Assembly: GCF_000702005.1 (NCBI RefSeq)
Contig: NZ_JNKI01000022.1
Location: 1-45,829, forward strand
Reading direction: 5' to 3'
DNA from: Selenomonas sp. ND2010
GTDB taxonomy: Bacteria > Bacillota > Negativicutes > Selenomonadales > Selenomonadaceae
DNA length: 45,829 nucleotides
Under the pieces are notes generated by a model, which was not told the origin of the DNA, searched no databases, and saw only the letters and a list, made by a program, of their open reading frames with translations. This document shows positions 1 to 12,625 of the stretch, in pieces. The translations under genes and the position numbers were made by a program. Numbering within the stretch: the stretch's first letter is position 1; each line of letters starts with the position of its first letter.

Positions 1-42
1 TCAAAAAGTACACTTTATGAGACAATTTCCATAACGCAAAAG

Positions 43-92
43 AAAAGCCAGCCACACAGGAAACTATGTAGTAACCTGTGTGGCTGGCTTTT
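43..92. terminator. Bidirectional intrinsic terminator
   Basis: An 18-bp perfect inverted repeat (arms 43-60 and 75-92) encloses a 14-nt loop. A-rich sequence on the left and T-rich on the right make it functional in both directions. It lies just past the stop of the minus-strand gene at 104-1555. Confidence 0.85.
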
Positions 93-103
93 TATCCCTT
101 ATT

Positions 104-1555
104 TTATTGTATGGTCCGATAGCGCTGATTTCTGCTTCGTGGTTTGTCTGGCAAAGTGAGTTCCAACTGACCAGCTTCAACCAATGGCACTATATACCGA
201 TTATAGATATACGTGAACGTACTTATATTCATGTAGTCTTTAAGTTCTGCTCTTGTACGTGGCGTTCGGCAAAAATCCAACAGAGAAGCTTTTACCGATT
301 CCGGTGTATTCTCCGCTGTATTTTCCTGTTGCTCCTGCGTGTTATAGAACGTCACGACAAATTCATTTCGGCGATTTTCAAAAACAGGCTCTGGCAATCC
401 ACTGAGCTTCATCTCTCTTCGCATCGTCGGTATCCCTGAGTAACGATTTTCGGCCCGAGTCAATGCTTCGGTCATCGTCGCTAAAGCAGGATTTCGGAGG
501 TCTGGTTTAGCCACCCCCAATTGGTCTACGGTCATCCGCCCATATAAATTTCCCGGACTGTGAACCTCCAACCGATTTCGATACATAACCACTTGTATCG
601 GAGTCCCCTCTGTATAGATACTATAGTCTCGATGGATTACCGCATTTAGAATTGCTTCTCGGATTGCTGCTACGGGATATTCATCAATATCCCTGCGCTC
701 GCCAGTTTGCTTATCGATGACCGTTTTGGTCTTCATATTTCGTTTGCAAAAAGCTATTGCTTCACGGACCTGCTCGGCTAAGGTTCCCTCAATTCGCTTA
801 TTATCACTAAATCGAATATCGTGGTCATCCGTATCGCCAATATTCTCCCCAGGAACTACCACTGCCGTGATACAAAGCTGCGGCATAAATCCCTGCGGAT
901 AGATTCCCATATTCATAACAGCAGCCAAAGTTGGCTTACCATCACGCAGAATATCCATTAATTCATAGGCCCGTGCATCAGTCAGTTGAGCAAACCCAGG
1001 ACGCTCTGCCTTTTTTTCCTGCATGTAAGAATTCAGCATTCGTGCATCTAAATCCTCGATAATTGCCCGTTCAACAGGACGCTCGTCATCATGAAGATGT
1101 TTACGAAATGCTTCGTAACTATACAGTTCATACTCCGTCATTACCATATCGGCATCGCCCACGCGGGTGTAAGCTCCCTTTAGACGCCCTGCCCCTTTGT
1201 AATAACAAGGACGTTCTGATAACTCCAAACCGGGAATTTCTGCCGAACACACATCAAAACCGTTTACCTCCGCTACCGTAAAAACGGCCCGTACAGGCGG
1301 AACCATCTGATTACACTGTTCCACTACTTTTTTCTGCAAATCCTGCAAGTCATATACTCCCGATAACTTAAATCCTTCTTTTTCATCTATCCCAAAAAAG
1401 AGAATACCGCCGCCATCTTGATTGGAAAAGCTAGACAATGTATCATAAAGCCGTTTGGGACAACCGCCATGAGCTGTTTTGATTTCTAAATCCTGTCTTT
1501 CTGTCTTTTTTTCTAAAATCCACTTTGTTAATTCAACAAGTTCTTCGGTTATCAT
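104..1555 (-). CDS. AlbA_2 / HATPase-domain DNA-binding protein (COG2865-like)
   Basis: A 483-residue protein with the layout of the AlbA_2 (Schlafen AAA_4-like) family: an N-terminal AlbA_2 domain around residues 15-140 (motifs SSFSNQDGGGILFFGI and YTRVGDADM), a middle region with the HATPase_c_4 signature AIREAILNAVIHRDYS near residue 300, and a C-terminal winged-helix-like segment. The start was set at the ATG at 1555 because the upstream in-frame GTG (1576) overlaps the Shine-Dalgarno sequence GGAGGG. Family members are usually annotated as putative transcriptional regulators or RecG-like helicases, but no helicase motor is visible. The gene follows a serine recombinase by 74 nt and has its own promoter. 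It may belong to a mobile or defence-associated pair; the function is unknown. Confidence 0.8.
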   Translation of the reverse strand: MITEELVELTKWILEKKTERQDLEIKTAHGGCPKRLYDTLSSFSNQDGGGILFFGIDEKEGFKLSGVYDLQDLQKKVVEQCNQMVPPVRAVFTVAEVNGFDVCSAEIPGLELSERPCYYKGAGRLKGAYTRVGDADMVMTEYELYSYEAFRKHLHDDERPVERAIIEDLDARMLNSYMQEKKAERPGFAQLTDARAYELMDILRDGKPTLAAVMNMGIYPQGFMPQLCITAVVVPGENIGDTDDHDIRFSDNKRIEGTLAEQVREAIAFCKRNMKTKTVIDKQTGERRDIDEYPVAAIREAILNAVIHRDYSIYTEGTPIQVVMYRNRLEVHSPGNLYGRMTVDQLGVAKPDLRNPALATMTEALTRAENRYSGIPTMRREMKLSGLPEPVFENRRNEFVVTFYNTQEQQENTAENTPESVKASLLDFCRTPRTRAELKDYMNISTFTYIYNRYIVPLVEAGQLELTLPDKPRSRNQRYRTIQ

Positions 1556-1581
1556 TTCGCTTTCCCTCCTTTTCACTTTAA

Positions 1582-1610
1582 ATAATAGCGCAATAACTAA
1601 ACAAGTTCAA
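1582..1610 (-). promoter_or_regulatory. Sigma-A-type promoter of the AlbA_2 gene
   Basis: On the minus strand TTGAAC (1605-1610) and TATTAT (1582-1587) are separated by 17 nt, directly upstream of the Shine-Dalgarno site. The -35 lies in a short direct repeat ACTTGAACTTG, a possible operator. Confidence 0.6.
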
Positions 1611-1629
1611 GTTTTTGTTACGTTATTTG

Positions 1630-5903
<4,274 letters not shown>

Positions 5904-5955
5904 GTTTTGTTTGCTCCCCTCTATTAATATAGAATTGCAATATATAGCTAGGATA

Positions 5956-5995
5956 ACGCGAAAATCGCGTCGTGGTCAGTAATCTATGTTACTGA
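5956..5995 (-). promoter_or_regulatory. Two palindromes in the nifJ 5' leader
   Basis: Inside the untranslated leader of nifJ are two perfect inverted repeats: ACGCG-N5-CGCGT (5956-5970) and TCAGTAA-N6-TTACTGA (5976-5995). They could be leader hairpins or operators of a redox or carbon regulator. No known consensus was recognised. Confidence 0.45.
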
Positions 5996-6040
5996 AGATA
6001 ATAACATAATAAATTTTGCGTATATCCCCACGTAAATAAC

Positions 6041-6069
6041 ATTATATATCGTAAATGGACAAATGTAAA
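6041..6069 (-). promoter_or_regulatory. nifJ promoter
   Basis: TTTACA (6064-6069) and TATAAT (6041-6046) are separated by 17 nt on the minus strand. The predicted start near 6034 gives a leader of about 130 nt. An outer inverted repeat TGTAAA...TTTACA (6064-6089) covers the -35. Confidence 0.65.
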
Positions 6070-6093
6070 TATTATGTTACATGTTTACAAATA

Positions 6094-6128
6094 GCAAAAA
6101 ACGGATGAGATATACACCTCATCCGTCA
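6094..6128 (-). terminator. Terminator of the APC transporter gene
   Basis: The 9-bp stem ACGGATGAG/CTCATCCGT (6100-6128) is followed by six T on the minus strand. It is the distal part of a REP-like repeat. Confidence 0.8.
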
Positions 6129-6167
6129 GGCTTCGTCTGTCACCTTCCCCCAGAGGAAAGGCTTTTA
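6109..6167. repeat. REP-like gut-Firmicutes palindromic unit (degenerate)
   Basis: The order CCTCATCCGTC...CACCTTCCCCC...GGAAAGGC resembles a dispersed palindromic unit I know from many Firmicutes genomes, where paired CCTTCCCC/GGGGAAGG and GGATGAGGTG motifs recur. This copy is degenerate, overlaps the 3' end of the transporter gene and supplies its terminator. A related hairpin lies at 25920-25945. Confidence 0.4.
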
Positions 6168-7541
6168 TACATTTTCTTTGCTGTGCCGATATCCATAGGC
6201 GAAGTAAATCAAAACACCTACAGCACTCCACACCCAGAAACGCTCCCAGGTCATGGAGGAAAGATTGTACATGATGTAGGCGCAGCTTGCAATAGCCAGC
6301 GTCCCCATGACGTAGATAGCCGGGCAGCGGAACGGCCGCTTGATGTCCGGATATTTCCGGCGCATAACCATGACACCGATTGACGAAACGATAAAGGCAA
6401 AGAGCGTTCCGACGCTGCACATCTCAGCGACTACATTGATGGGCGTAAAGCCACTGATAAGCATGACCGCCAGGCCAACAATGACCGTGATGCGATGCGG
6501 TGTGGCGTATTTCGGATGAACCTTGCAAACGCTCTTGGGAATCAAGCCGTCACGGCTCATCGCATAGAACGCACGGGTCTGGGCATACATCATGACGAGC
6601 AGCACCGTAGTAAGCCCGGCAATAGCACCGGTACCCACTACAGCCGAACCGAACCGGTACCCAAGTTCCCGGAGCACGAAAGCCACGGGCTCCGCGTTGT
6701 CAAGTTCGGTATAGGAAACATTTCCCGTCATAACTGCTGTTACCCCGATATACAAAAGCGTGCAGATCAAAAGCGAGGCGATGATGCCGGTCGGCATATC
6801 ATGTGCCGGGTTCTTGGTCTCTTCCGCCGCTGTTGCAATCGAATCGACACCGAGATACGCAAAGATGATTACGGCAGCTCCAGCCGATACACCAGAAAAG
6901 CCGAAGGGCATAAAGGGTTCCCAATTGGCAGGATTCACCGTAGGCGCAGCCAGGAACAAGAAAATAAAGATTGCCAGCAGCTTGACCCCAACGAGAATCT
7001 TGTTGACCGTAACACTTTCCCTCACGCCGCGCACGAGCAAAAACGTTAAAAAGCCCGTGATGAGCACGGCAGGCAAATTCACGATGCCCCCTTCAGCCGG
7101 CACCATCGTATACTGCGCGGGCAGGGTAATCCCGGCCGACTTCAAAAGGCCCACGACATAAGCCGACCAGCCGCCAGCCACCGCACTTGCACCCACCGAA
7201 TATTCCAGCACGAGGTTCCACCCTACTAGCCATGCCAGGAATTCGCCAACGGACGTATAAGCATAGGCATAGGCACTGCCCGCCACGGGAATCATCGATG
7301 CCAATTCCGAATAGGCCATGCTGACGAAGCCACAAGCAAGACTCGCCAGCAAAAAAGAAAGCATCAGTGCCGGTCCGGCATATTTGGCCGCCGCAACGCC
7401 TGTGAGCACGAAGATTCCCGTTCCCACAATAACACCAATACCTAAAAGCGTAACATCAAGTGAGCCCAAAGCCCGCTTCAGATGGGATTTTGACGCATCA
7501 CTTTGATACTCGGCAATGCTTTTTGTGCGAAAAATTCCCAC
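6165..7541 (-). CDS. APC-superfamily amino acid permease (YfnA/CAT-like)
   Basis: A 458-residue multi-pass permease of the amino acid-polyamine-organocation superfamily, cationic amino acid transporter-like group. After a short cytoplasmic N-terminus (KSHLKRALGSLDVTLLGIG) comes the TM1 motif GVIVGTGIFVLTG, typical of substrate binding. About twelve hydrophobic helices follow, with the family signature YLGVDSIATAAEETKNPAHDMP around residues 225-250. The GTG at 7541 is chosen because GAGGAG precedes it; the longer frame to 7739 reads through its promoter. The inner-membrane protein likely imports or exchanges an amino acid; the substrate cannot be told from sequence. It is a single gene with its own promoter and terminator. 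Confidence 0.92.
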   Translation of the reverse strand: MGIFRTKSIAEYQSDASKSHLKRALGSLDVTLLGIGVIVGTGIFVLTGVAAAKYAGPALMLSFLLASLACGFVSMAYSELASMIPVAGSAYAYAYTSVGEFLAWLVGWNLVLEYSVGASAVAGGWSAYVVGLLKSAGITLPAQYTMVPAEGGIVNLPAVLITGFLTFLLVRGVRESVTVNKILVGVKLLAIFIFLFLAAPTVNPANWEPFMPFGFSGVSAGAAVIIFAYLGVDSIATAAEETKNPAHDMPTGIIASLLICTLLYIGVTAVMTGNVSYTELDNAEPVAFVLRELGYRFGSAVVGTGAIAGLTTVLLVMMYAQTRAFYAMSRDGLIPKSVCKVHPKYATPHRITVIVGLAVMLISGFTPINVVAEMCSVGTLFAFIVSSIGVMVMRRKYPDIKRPFRCPAIYVMGTLAIASCAYIMYNLSSMTWERFWVWSAVGVLIYFAYGYRHSKENV

Positions 7542-7586
7542 ACAATCACTCCTCAAATTGTTTTCTCTGGATAAACATACTGTTGT

Positions 7587-7614
7587 ATTATACCACACTA
7601 AAGGACAGAAGCAA
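7587..7614 (-). promoter_or_regulatory. Promoter of the APC transporter gene
   Basis: TTGCTT (7609-7614) and TATAAT (7587-7592) are spaced by 16 nt on the minus strand, about 45 nt upstream of the GTG start. Confidence 0.6.
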
Positions 7615-7725
7615 ATATAAATTTTGTAATGCTGTAAGCAGGATTCCACTATAGCACGTCGAATAAATAAGCATTGATAGGGACCAATAGGCAATTGTGG
7701 GATAAAGCAAGGAGTGTGGCGACCT

Positions 7726-8007
7726 ATGATCAAGAACATGGCTATCTATGTCATCCTCAAAGTCGAGTACGGAAAAGGGCAGGAAAACGTCTACACAAGT
7801 ATCCTCAACGTATCGTCCAGCAAAAGCACTGCCCAGACTTTCAAGGAACACTATGAAGAAGAATTTGCCGATGAAATTGAACATGAACACGATGGCCGCT
7901 TCGTCTCCATCCATCTGCATAAAGCCTTGATTCAATTAGATGATGAAATTATTGCACCAGATATGTTTATCCGCTTTATTGGCGACAAGAATGTACGTGA
8001 CTATTGA
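7726..8007 (+). CDS. Small protein of unknown function
   Basis: A 93-residue acidic, His-rich soluble protein (MIKNMAIYVILKVEYGKG...), which I do not recognise. The ATG at 7726 is preceded by AAGGAG at 11 nt; the in-frame GTG at 7714 overlaps that site. There is no signal peptide, membrane segment or cysteine pair. The central segment is Glu/His-rich (EEEFADEIEHEHDGR). It is monocistronic and ends at a strong hairpin terminator, which supports a real gene. The reverse-strand frame over the same bases has no ribosome site. Confidence 0.7.
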   Translation: MIKNMAIYVILKVEYGKGQENVYTSILNVSSSKSTAQTFKEHYEEEFADEIEHEHDGRFVSIHLHKALIQLDDEIIAPDMFIRFIGDKNVRDY

Positions 8008-8020
8008 TTATGCAGATGAA

Positions 8021-8049
8021 AAAAGACCAGCTCACTGAGCTGGTCTTTT
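8021..8049. terminator. Bidirectional terminator between the small gene and tRNA-Pro
   Basis: A 14-bp stem (8021-8034 with 8036-8049) has A4 on one side and T4 on the other. It ends the + strand gene at 8007 and the minus-strand tRNA at 8065. Confidence 0.88.
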
Positions 8050-8064
8050 GTATTGTCGTTATAA

Positions 8065-8141
<77 letters not shown>

Positions 8142-8153
8142 ACAACAGAAACT

Positions 8154-8182
8154 ATTATAACGCAGTCTCTGAATTAATGCAA
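8154..8182 (-). promoter_or_regulatory. Promoter of tRNA-Pro inside the RND gene end
   Basis: TTGCAT (8177-8182) and TATAAT (8154-8159) are spaced by 17 nt on the minus strand. The promoter overlaps the last codons and stop of the RND pump gene, so the tRNA does not depend on read-through. Confidence 0.7.
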
Positions 8183-11100
8183 GTCTTTTTTTCCTTTTTT
8201 TGATAAAACCACAAAAAAATTATTGGAATGATGATGAGCGTAAACACGGTCGAGGTCAAAAGACCACCGATGATAACCCAAGCCATGGACACGCGTGTCT
8301 CCGAACCTGCGGTCATAGCCAATGCCGTCGGCAACATGCCAACCATCATCGTGATGGTGGTCATAAAGATTGGCTTGAGTCTCACCCGCCCTGCTTCAAT
8401 AATGGCTTCTAATGCAGTTCTCCCACGGTCCATCAAGGTCAGCGTGTAATCAATCAGCAAGGTGCCATTCTTTGCCACGATACCATCCATGACCAAGATG
8501 CCAATCATCGAATAGAGGTTCAACGTATTATGGGTGATGAATAGCATCAGAATCGAGCCGATGATGCCAAGCGGCAAGGAAAACATGCGGATGAACGGCG
8601 TGATAACCGACTCATAAAGCACCGCCAGCAGCATATAGATGAGCACCAAAGCCAGGAACAGCGCACTCAAAAGATCGGAAAAGGTATCGTTCATCCGGGT
8701 TGCCTGCCCCTTGAATTGATACGTAACCGTATCGCCAAGGCTGGCCTTCTTCATGGCTTTTTTTACATCACGCATCACATCGCCAATTGGCCGGCCGCTG
8801 ATGTTGGCACCAATAGCGATAGCCCGCTGCTTATCCACCCGGCGTATGGACACCGGCCCACGGCCGTTCTTTATCTCAGCCACATCACCCAGATAAATGA
8901 GCTTGCCACCAGCAGAAATCGGCACATGCGCAACATCGGACGGCTTATAGCCATCCGCTCCTTTAAAACGGACTTTGATATTGGTATCCAGCCCACTATT
9001 GGCCGCGTCATTTTTCAGCTCGCCAGCCGACAATCCCGAAATCGCCGACGCAAAAGCCGTATCGACGTCAGCCAGCGAAGTACCATAGGTCTTCAGTTTT
9101 TGACGATCAACGGTCAATTGCAGCTCGGGCATGCCTTCCGTATAGGAGCTGTTAATATCCGTAACCCCTTTGACATCGGATTTCAAGATATTCATAACGC
9201 GCTCAGCAGCTGCGTTTAATTCCTCCGTATTGTTGCCGCGAAGTTCAATCTGCAGGGCGCCACCGCCATTCCGGGCACCACCGCCGCCTGAGATTCCCGC
9301 TACATTACTCTGCGTCTCCGCCACACGGATGTCGGCCTCCTTGATGCCCCCCGCAAAACGGCGGACTTCATTAGCTACCTCCCATACGGAACGAGACCGA
9401 TCTTTGCGGTCATAGAGTTGGACTTTGATACGGCCTTCGTAGGCGGTAGAGCCACCCGCCTGGGTCATGTAGTTCTTGACCTCCGGGATTTCCGCCAGTT
9501 TCCCCTCCAGTTTTTTGGCGATGCGGTTGGTCTCCTCCGCCGAAGAACCAATCTGCCCCTGGATGTTGATGGTAAAACTCGATTCATCCGTCTGTGGCAT
9601 ATACTCAGAACCCACCAGTCCCAAAGGAACCATCGAGACCACTCCGATAAAAATCACCGTAATGATGCCGATTAATTTCTTTTGATGGCCCAGACTCCAG
9701 CGCAGGATCTTCTCATAATATTCCACCGCATTGTTTTCCAACCGATCCATGTAATCCCACAGCTTCGTCTTTTGCGGATGATAGCCATGTTTATAAAGCC
9801 TTGATGCCAGCATCGGCGTCAAAGTAAACGAAACAAACAGCGAGAAAAATCCAGCAAAGACAATGGTCAGGCCAAACTGACGGAAATATTGACCGGTCAT
9901 GCCTTCCATGAACGCGATTGGCATGAAAACCGCAGCATCGCAAAGCGTTATGGCGATTGCCGCCATACCGATTTCATTTCGTCCCTTTTCCGCCGCGAGT
10001 TTTGGTTCCTCGCCCATCTTCAAATGGCGTGTGATATTTTCGAGCACGACGATGGAGTCATCGACCAAGATACCAACGCAAAGCGTCATACCCATCAACG
10101 ACATCATATTGAAGGTAAATCCCGCAATATACATGACGAAGAACGTGGCAATCAGCGAAGTAGGAATCGCCACCATAACTGCCGCCGTAGAACGCCAGCC
10201 GCGCAAAAACAAAAACAACACCAAGCCCGTCGTTATGAGGCCTTCCACCAAAGTTCCCAATGTATTATGAAGGGAATCCTCCACATAATCGGCATCGTTG
10301 GAAACCACCACAAACTGATAATCTGGATAATTCTTCCGCATTTTTTCCACGGCTTTTAGGATATTGCCTGCAGTCTCCACCACATTGGCATCACTGTTTT
10401 TATACACCAGCACATTTATGGCATCCTCGCCATTGAGGCGGCCATAGCGGGCAATCCGCGCATCCTGTTCCCGGACAGTTGCCACTGCCGTCAGCGGAAT
10501 CAGCTTGCCTTCGGTATTCTGCACCTGTACTTTTTCGATGTCCTTGGCCGTCTTGTATTGGGCAATAACGCGGACATCGGATTTCGTCGTCTCCGTGTAA
10601 ACTGAGCCGGATGGCAGCAACTGGTTTTCATTGCGTATTGCCGAGCTGATCTTGCTGAGGGTCAGCTTATACGCGGCCATCTTGTCGCGGTCAACTTCGA
10701 CCGCCACCTCTTTGTCCCGGCCACCATGGAGCTCGATTTCCGAAACACCACCGGCCTGCTGCAGGACTTCTTGAAAAGTATTGTCCGTCATGGAATAAGT
10801 ATCCGCTAAGCTATGCTGGCTGATGACCGCCAGTTCCACGATCGGCTTGGCATTGATATCGCGCTTGATGACGACCGGCGAATCCGCCTCATCGGGCAAT
10901 TTGTTTTTGATGGCCTCGACTTTCTTGGTCGCATCGATCGCTGCCGTATCGGCATTTGCATCAAAATTCAACTCCAGCATGATGCGTGCCCGCTCATAAC
11001 TAGCTGTTGACGTGATCTTCTTGACATTTGACACCGAGGACAACGCGTCTTCTACTGGTTTAACGATCTCCTGTTCCACAGAATCCGCACTGGCTCCCGG

Positions 11101-11253
11101 ATATTTTACCGACACCGTAACATAAGGCGTGTTGAGTGCCGGCAGCAGCTCGACACCAATGCGATAATAGCTGTACAGTCCCAGCACCACAAAGAACATG
11201 ACGATCATCGAAATGCCAACGGGTCGGTTAATCGAAAAACGTGTCAGATTCAT
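8155..11253 (-). CDS. RND-family efflux pump inner-membrane subunit (AcrB/MexB-like)
   Basis: A 1032-residue RND transporter of normal length (hydrophobe/amphiphile efflux type). The N-terminus NLTRFSINRPVGISMIVMFFVVLG is the typical TM1. Two large periplasmic loops each follow a first helix, and TM4 carries the GILVDDSIVVLENITRHL segment with the paired aspartates that relay protons. The protein is a trimeric proton/drug antiporter in the inner membrane. Its start overlaps the stop of the adaptor gene by 4 nt (ATGA), so the two are translationally coupled. No TolC-like outer-membrane factor is nearby, so that part must come from elsewhere. The substrate is unknown. Confidence 0.95.
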   Translation of the reverse strand: MNLTRFSINRPVGISMIVMFFVVLGLYSYYRIGVELLPALNTPYVTVSVKYPGASADSVEQEIVKPVEDALSSVSNVKKITSTASYERARIMLELNFDANADTAAIDATKKVEAIKNKLPDEADSPVVIKRDINAKPIVELAVISQHSLADTYSMTDNTFQEVLQQAGGVSEIELHGGRDKEVAVEVDRDKMAAYKLTLSKISSAIRNENQLLPSGSVYTETTKSDVRVIAQYKTAKDIEKVQVQNTEGKLIPLTAVATVREQDARIARYGRLNGEDAINVLVYKNSDANVVETAGNILKAVEKMRKNYPDYQFVVVSNDADYVEDSLHNTLGTLVEGLITTGLVLFLFLRGWRSTAAVMVAIPTSLIATFFVMYIAGFTFNMMSLMGMTLCVGILVDDSIVVLENITRHLKMGEEPKLAAEKGRNEIGMAAIAITLCDAAVFMPIAFMEGMTGQYFRQFGLTIVFAGFFSLFVSFTLTPMLASRLYKHGYHPQKTKLWDYMDRLENNAVEYYEKILRWSLGHQKKLIGIITVIFIGVVSMVPLGLVGSEYMPQTDESSFTINIQGQIGSSAEETNRIAKKLEGKLAEIPEVKNYMTQAGGSTAYEGRIKVQLYDRKDRSRSVWEVANEVRRFAGGIKEADIRVAETQSNVAGISGGGGARNGGGALQIELRGNNTEELNAAAERVMNILKSDVKGVTDINSSYTEGMPELQLTVDRQKLKTYGTSLADVDTAFASAISGLSAGELKNDAANSGLDTNIKVRFKGADGYKPSDVAHVPISAGGKLIYLGDVAEIKNGRGPVSIRRVDKQRAIAIGANISGRPIGDVMRDVKKAMKKASLGDTVTYQFKGQATRMNDTFSDLLSALFLALVLIYMLLAVLYESVITPFIRMFSLPLGIIGSILMLFITHNTLNLYSMIGILVMDGIVAKNGTLLIDYTLTLMDRGRTALEAIIEAGRVRLKPIFMTTITMMVGMLPTALAMTAGSETRVSMAWVIIGGLLTSTVFTLIIIPIIFLWFYQKKEKKTCINSETAL

Positions 11254-12506
11254 GCTGCTGCCTCCGCCTCATCCTGCTCCGCTACATCGACCTTCGTACC
11301 GGTCTGGAGTTTGTCCTGATTGGACAGGATAACCGTATCGCCATCTTCCAAGCCATCGAGGATCTCTTCATCTTCATCATTCATAAGGCCAATTTTAACC
11401 TCCCGCTCTTCGACCGTACCATCGTCACGCAGTACAAAAAGCGTCTGTCTGCCATTTTTCGAAAGCACCGCTGCCTTTGGAACGAACAGAGTATCCCGCC
11501 GCTGAAGAATATCAACCGCCGTATGGGCAAAGAGTCCGGCTTTAATGGCATCCTTGCTCTCATCAAGTTCAATGCGCACCTGATACGTCTTGGAACTGTC
11601 ATCCATCGCAGGGCTCACATAAACAATCCGTCCGACATAGTCCTGCCCCATCGCATCAATCGTCACATTGACGTCCATGCCCGGTTCCAATATCGCCGCA
11701 TCGCTTTCCGAAAGGGTACAGTCGACATTGATATGGCTGTTGTCCACAAGAGAAAGCACCTTCGTGCCCGCCGATACGATTGCTCCGACTTCGGCGTTCC
11801 GATAGCCGATGATACCATCCCGCGGCGCTCGCAAAATCATATCCTCCCGCTGTTTGCGCAAGGCGTCCGTGGCATGCCGCTGTTTTTCGGCCGTATATTC
11901 TTTGGACTGAACGCTGGCTGCATCGCCTCCCTGCACCTGATTGGCCAATACATCAAAAGCAGCTTTACTGGCCATGTACTCCTGCTCCACCGAATCGAGT
12001 TTATCCTGCGAAATAGCGCCAATCGAAAAGAGATACTGATTGCGCTGATAACGTGCCAGTTCCAGCTCATAGGCATTTTTCGCCTTGATGTAGTTTGCAT
12101 CGTAGGAAGCAGCTGCCTCGCGGGCATCTGCCTGCGCCGCATTGGCTGCCGCCGCATTCTGATTGATGGAAATATCCAAATCCGCCGTATCTTGAACCAG
12201 AAGCACCTGACCAGCCTTGACCACATCTCCCAATTTGACATGGATTGCTGTAATGCGTCCCGTGTATTTTGGCGCCAGCGGAATATTGGCATCGGCTACC
12301 GTCTGCCCCGACAGGGCGATATGCCGCATCATATCCTGGCGCACCACCTTCTGAACTTTAACGAGCGGATTGCCATGCCGCATCACCTTTTTCGTATCCC
12401 TGGCATTGCCAAAATAAACATAAAGTGCAACGAATAGTACCACCAAACAGACCACAGCCGTGATGAGCTGCTGCTTTTTACTCATATCCTGAAACTTATG
12501 ACGCAT
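11250..12506 (-). CDS. RND efflux periplasmic adaptor (HlyD/AcrA-like membrane fusion protein)
   Basis: A 418-residue membrane fusion protein. One N-terminal membrane anchor (QQLITAVVCLVVLFVALYVYF, ~residues 12-32) is followed by a split biotinyl-lipoyl domain (IHVKLGDVVKAGQVLL and LRAPRDGIIGYRNAEVGAIV), a coiled-coil hairpin (~residues 120-190), and beta-barrel and membrane-proximal domains with the DGLEDGDTVILSNQDKLQTGTKV ending. It links the RND pump to an outer-membrane channel. The gene is first in the two-gene operon and diverges from the flavodiiron gene. No N-terminal lipobox cysteine is present. Confidence 0.92.
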   Translation of the reverse strand: MRHKFQDMSKKQQLITAVVCLVVLFVALYVYFGNARDTKKVMRHGNPLVKVQKVVRQDMMRHIALSGQTVADANIPLAPKYTGRITAIHVKLGDVVKAGQVLLVQDTADLDISINQNAAAANAAQADAREAAASYDANYIKAKNAYELELARYQRNQYLFSIGAISQDKLDSVEQEYMASKAAFDVLANQVQGGDAASVQSKEYTAEKQRHATDALRKQREDMILRAPRDGIIGYRNAEVGAIVSAGTKVLSLVDNSHINVDCTLSESDAAILEPGMDVNVTIDAMGQDYVGRIVYVSPAMDDSSKTYQVRIELDESKDAIKAGLFAHTAVDILQRRDTLFVPKAAVLSKNGRQTLFVLRDDGTVEEREVKIGLMNDEDEEILDGLEDGDTVILSNQDKLQTGTKVDVAEQDEAEAAA

Positions 12507-12625
12507 GGTCCTTCACCTTACCTTATCATGATAGCTTTATTTTAACACGCCGAGCAGGTAATTGCATACATTTGCAGAATATTTTGGTATAGTATATTTT
12601 CCGAGTTGAAAGCGAGGCAATATCC

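Noticed and set aside
7588-7935. 115-codon frame on the minus strand upstream of the APC transporter
   Set aside because: It overlaps the small + strand gene that has a ribosome site and terminator, and its 3' part runs through the transporter promoter.
11241-12437. 398-codon frame on the + strand opposite the membrane fusion protein gene
   Set aside because: Shadow of a clear HlyD/AcrA-type gene; no ribosome site and no domain.
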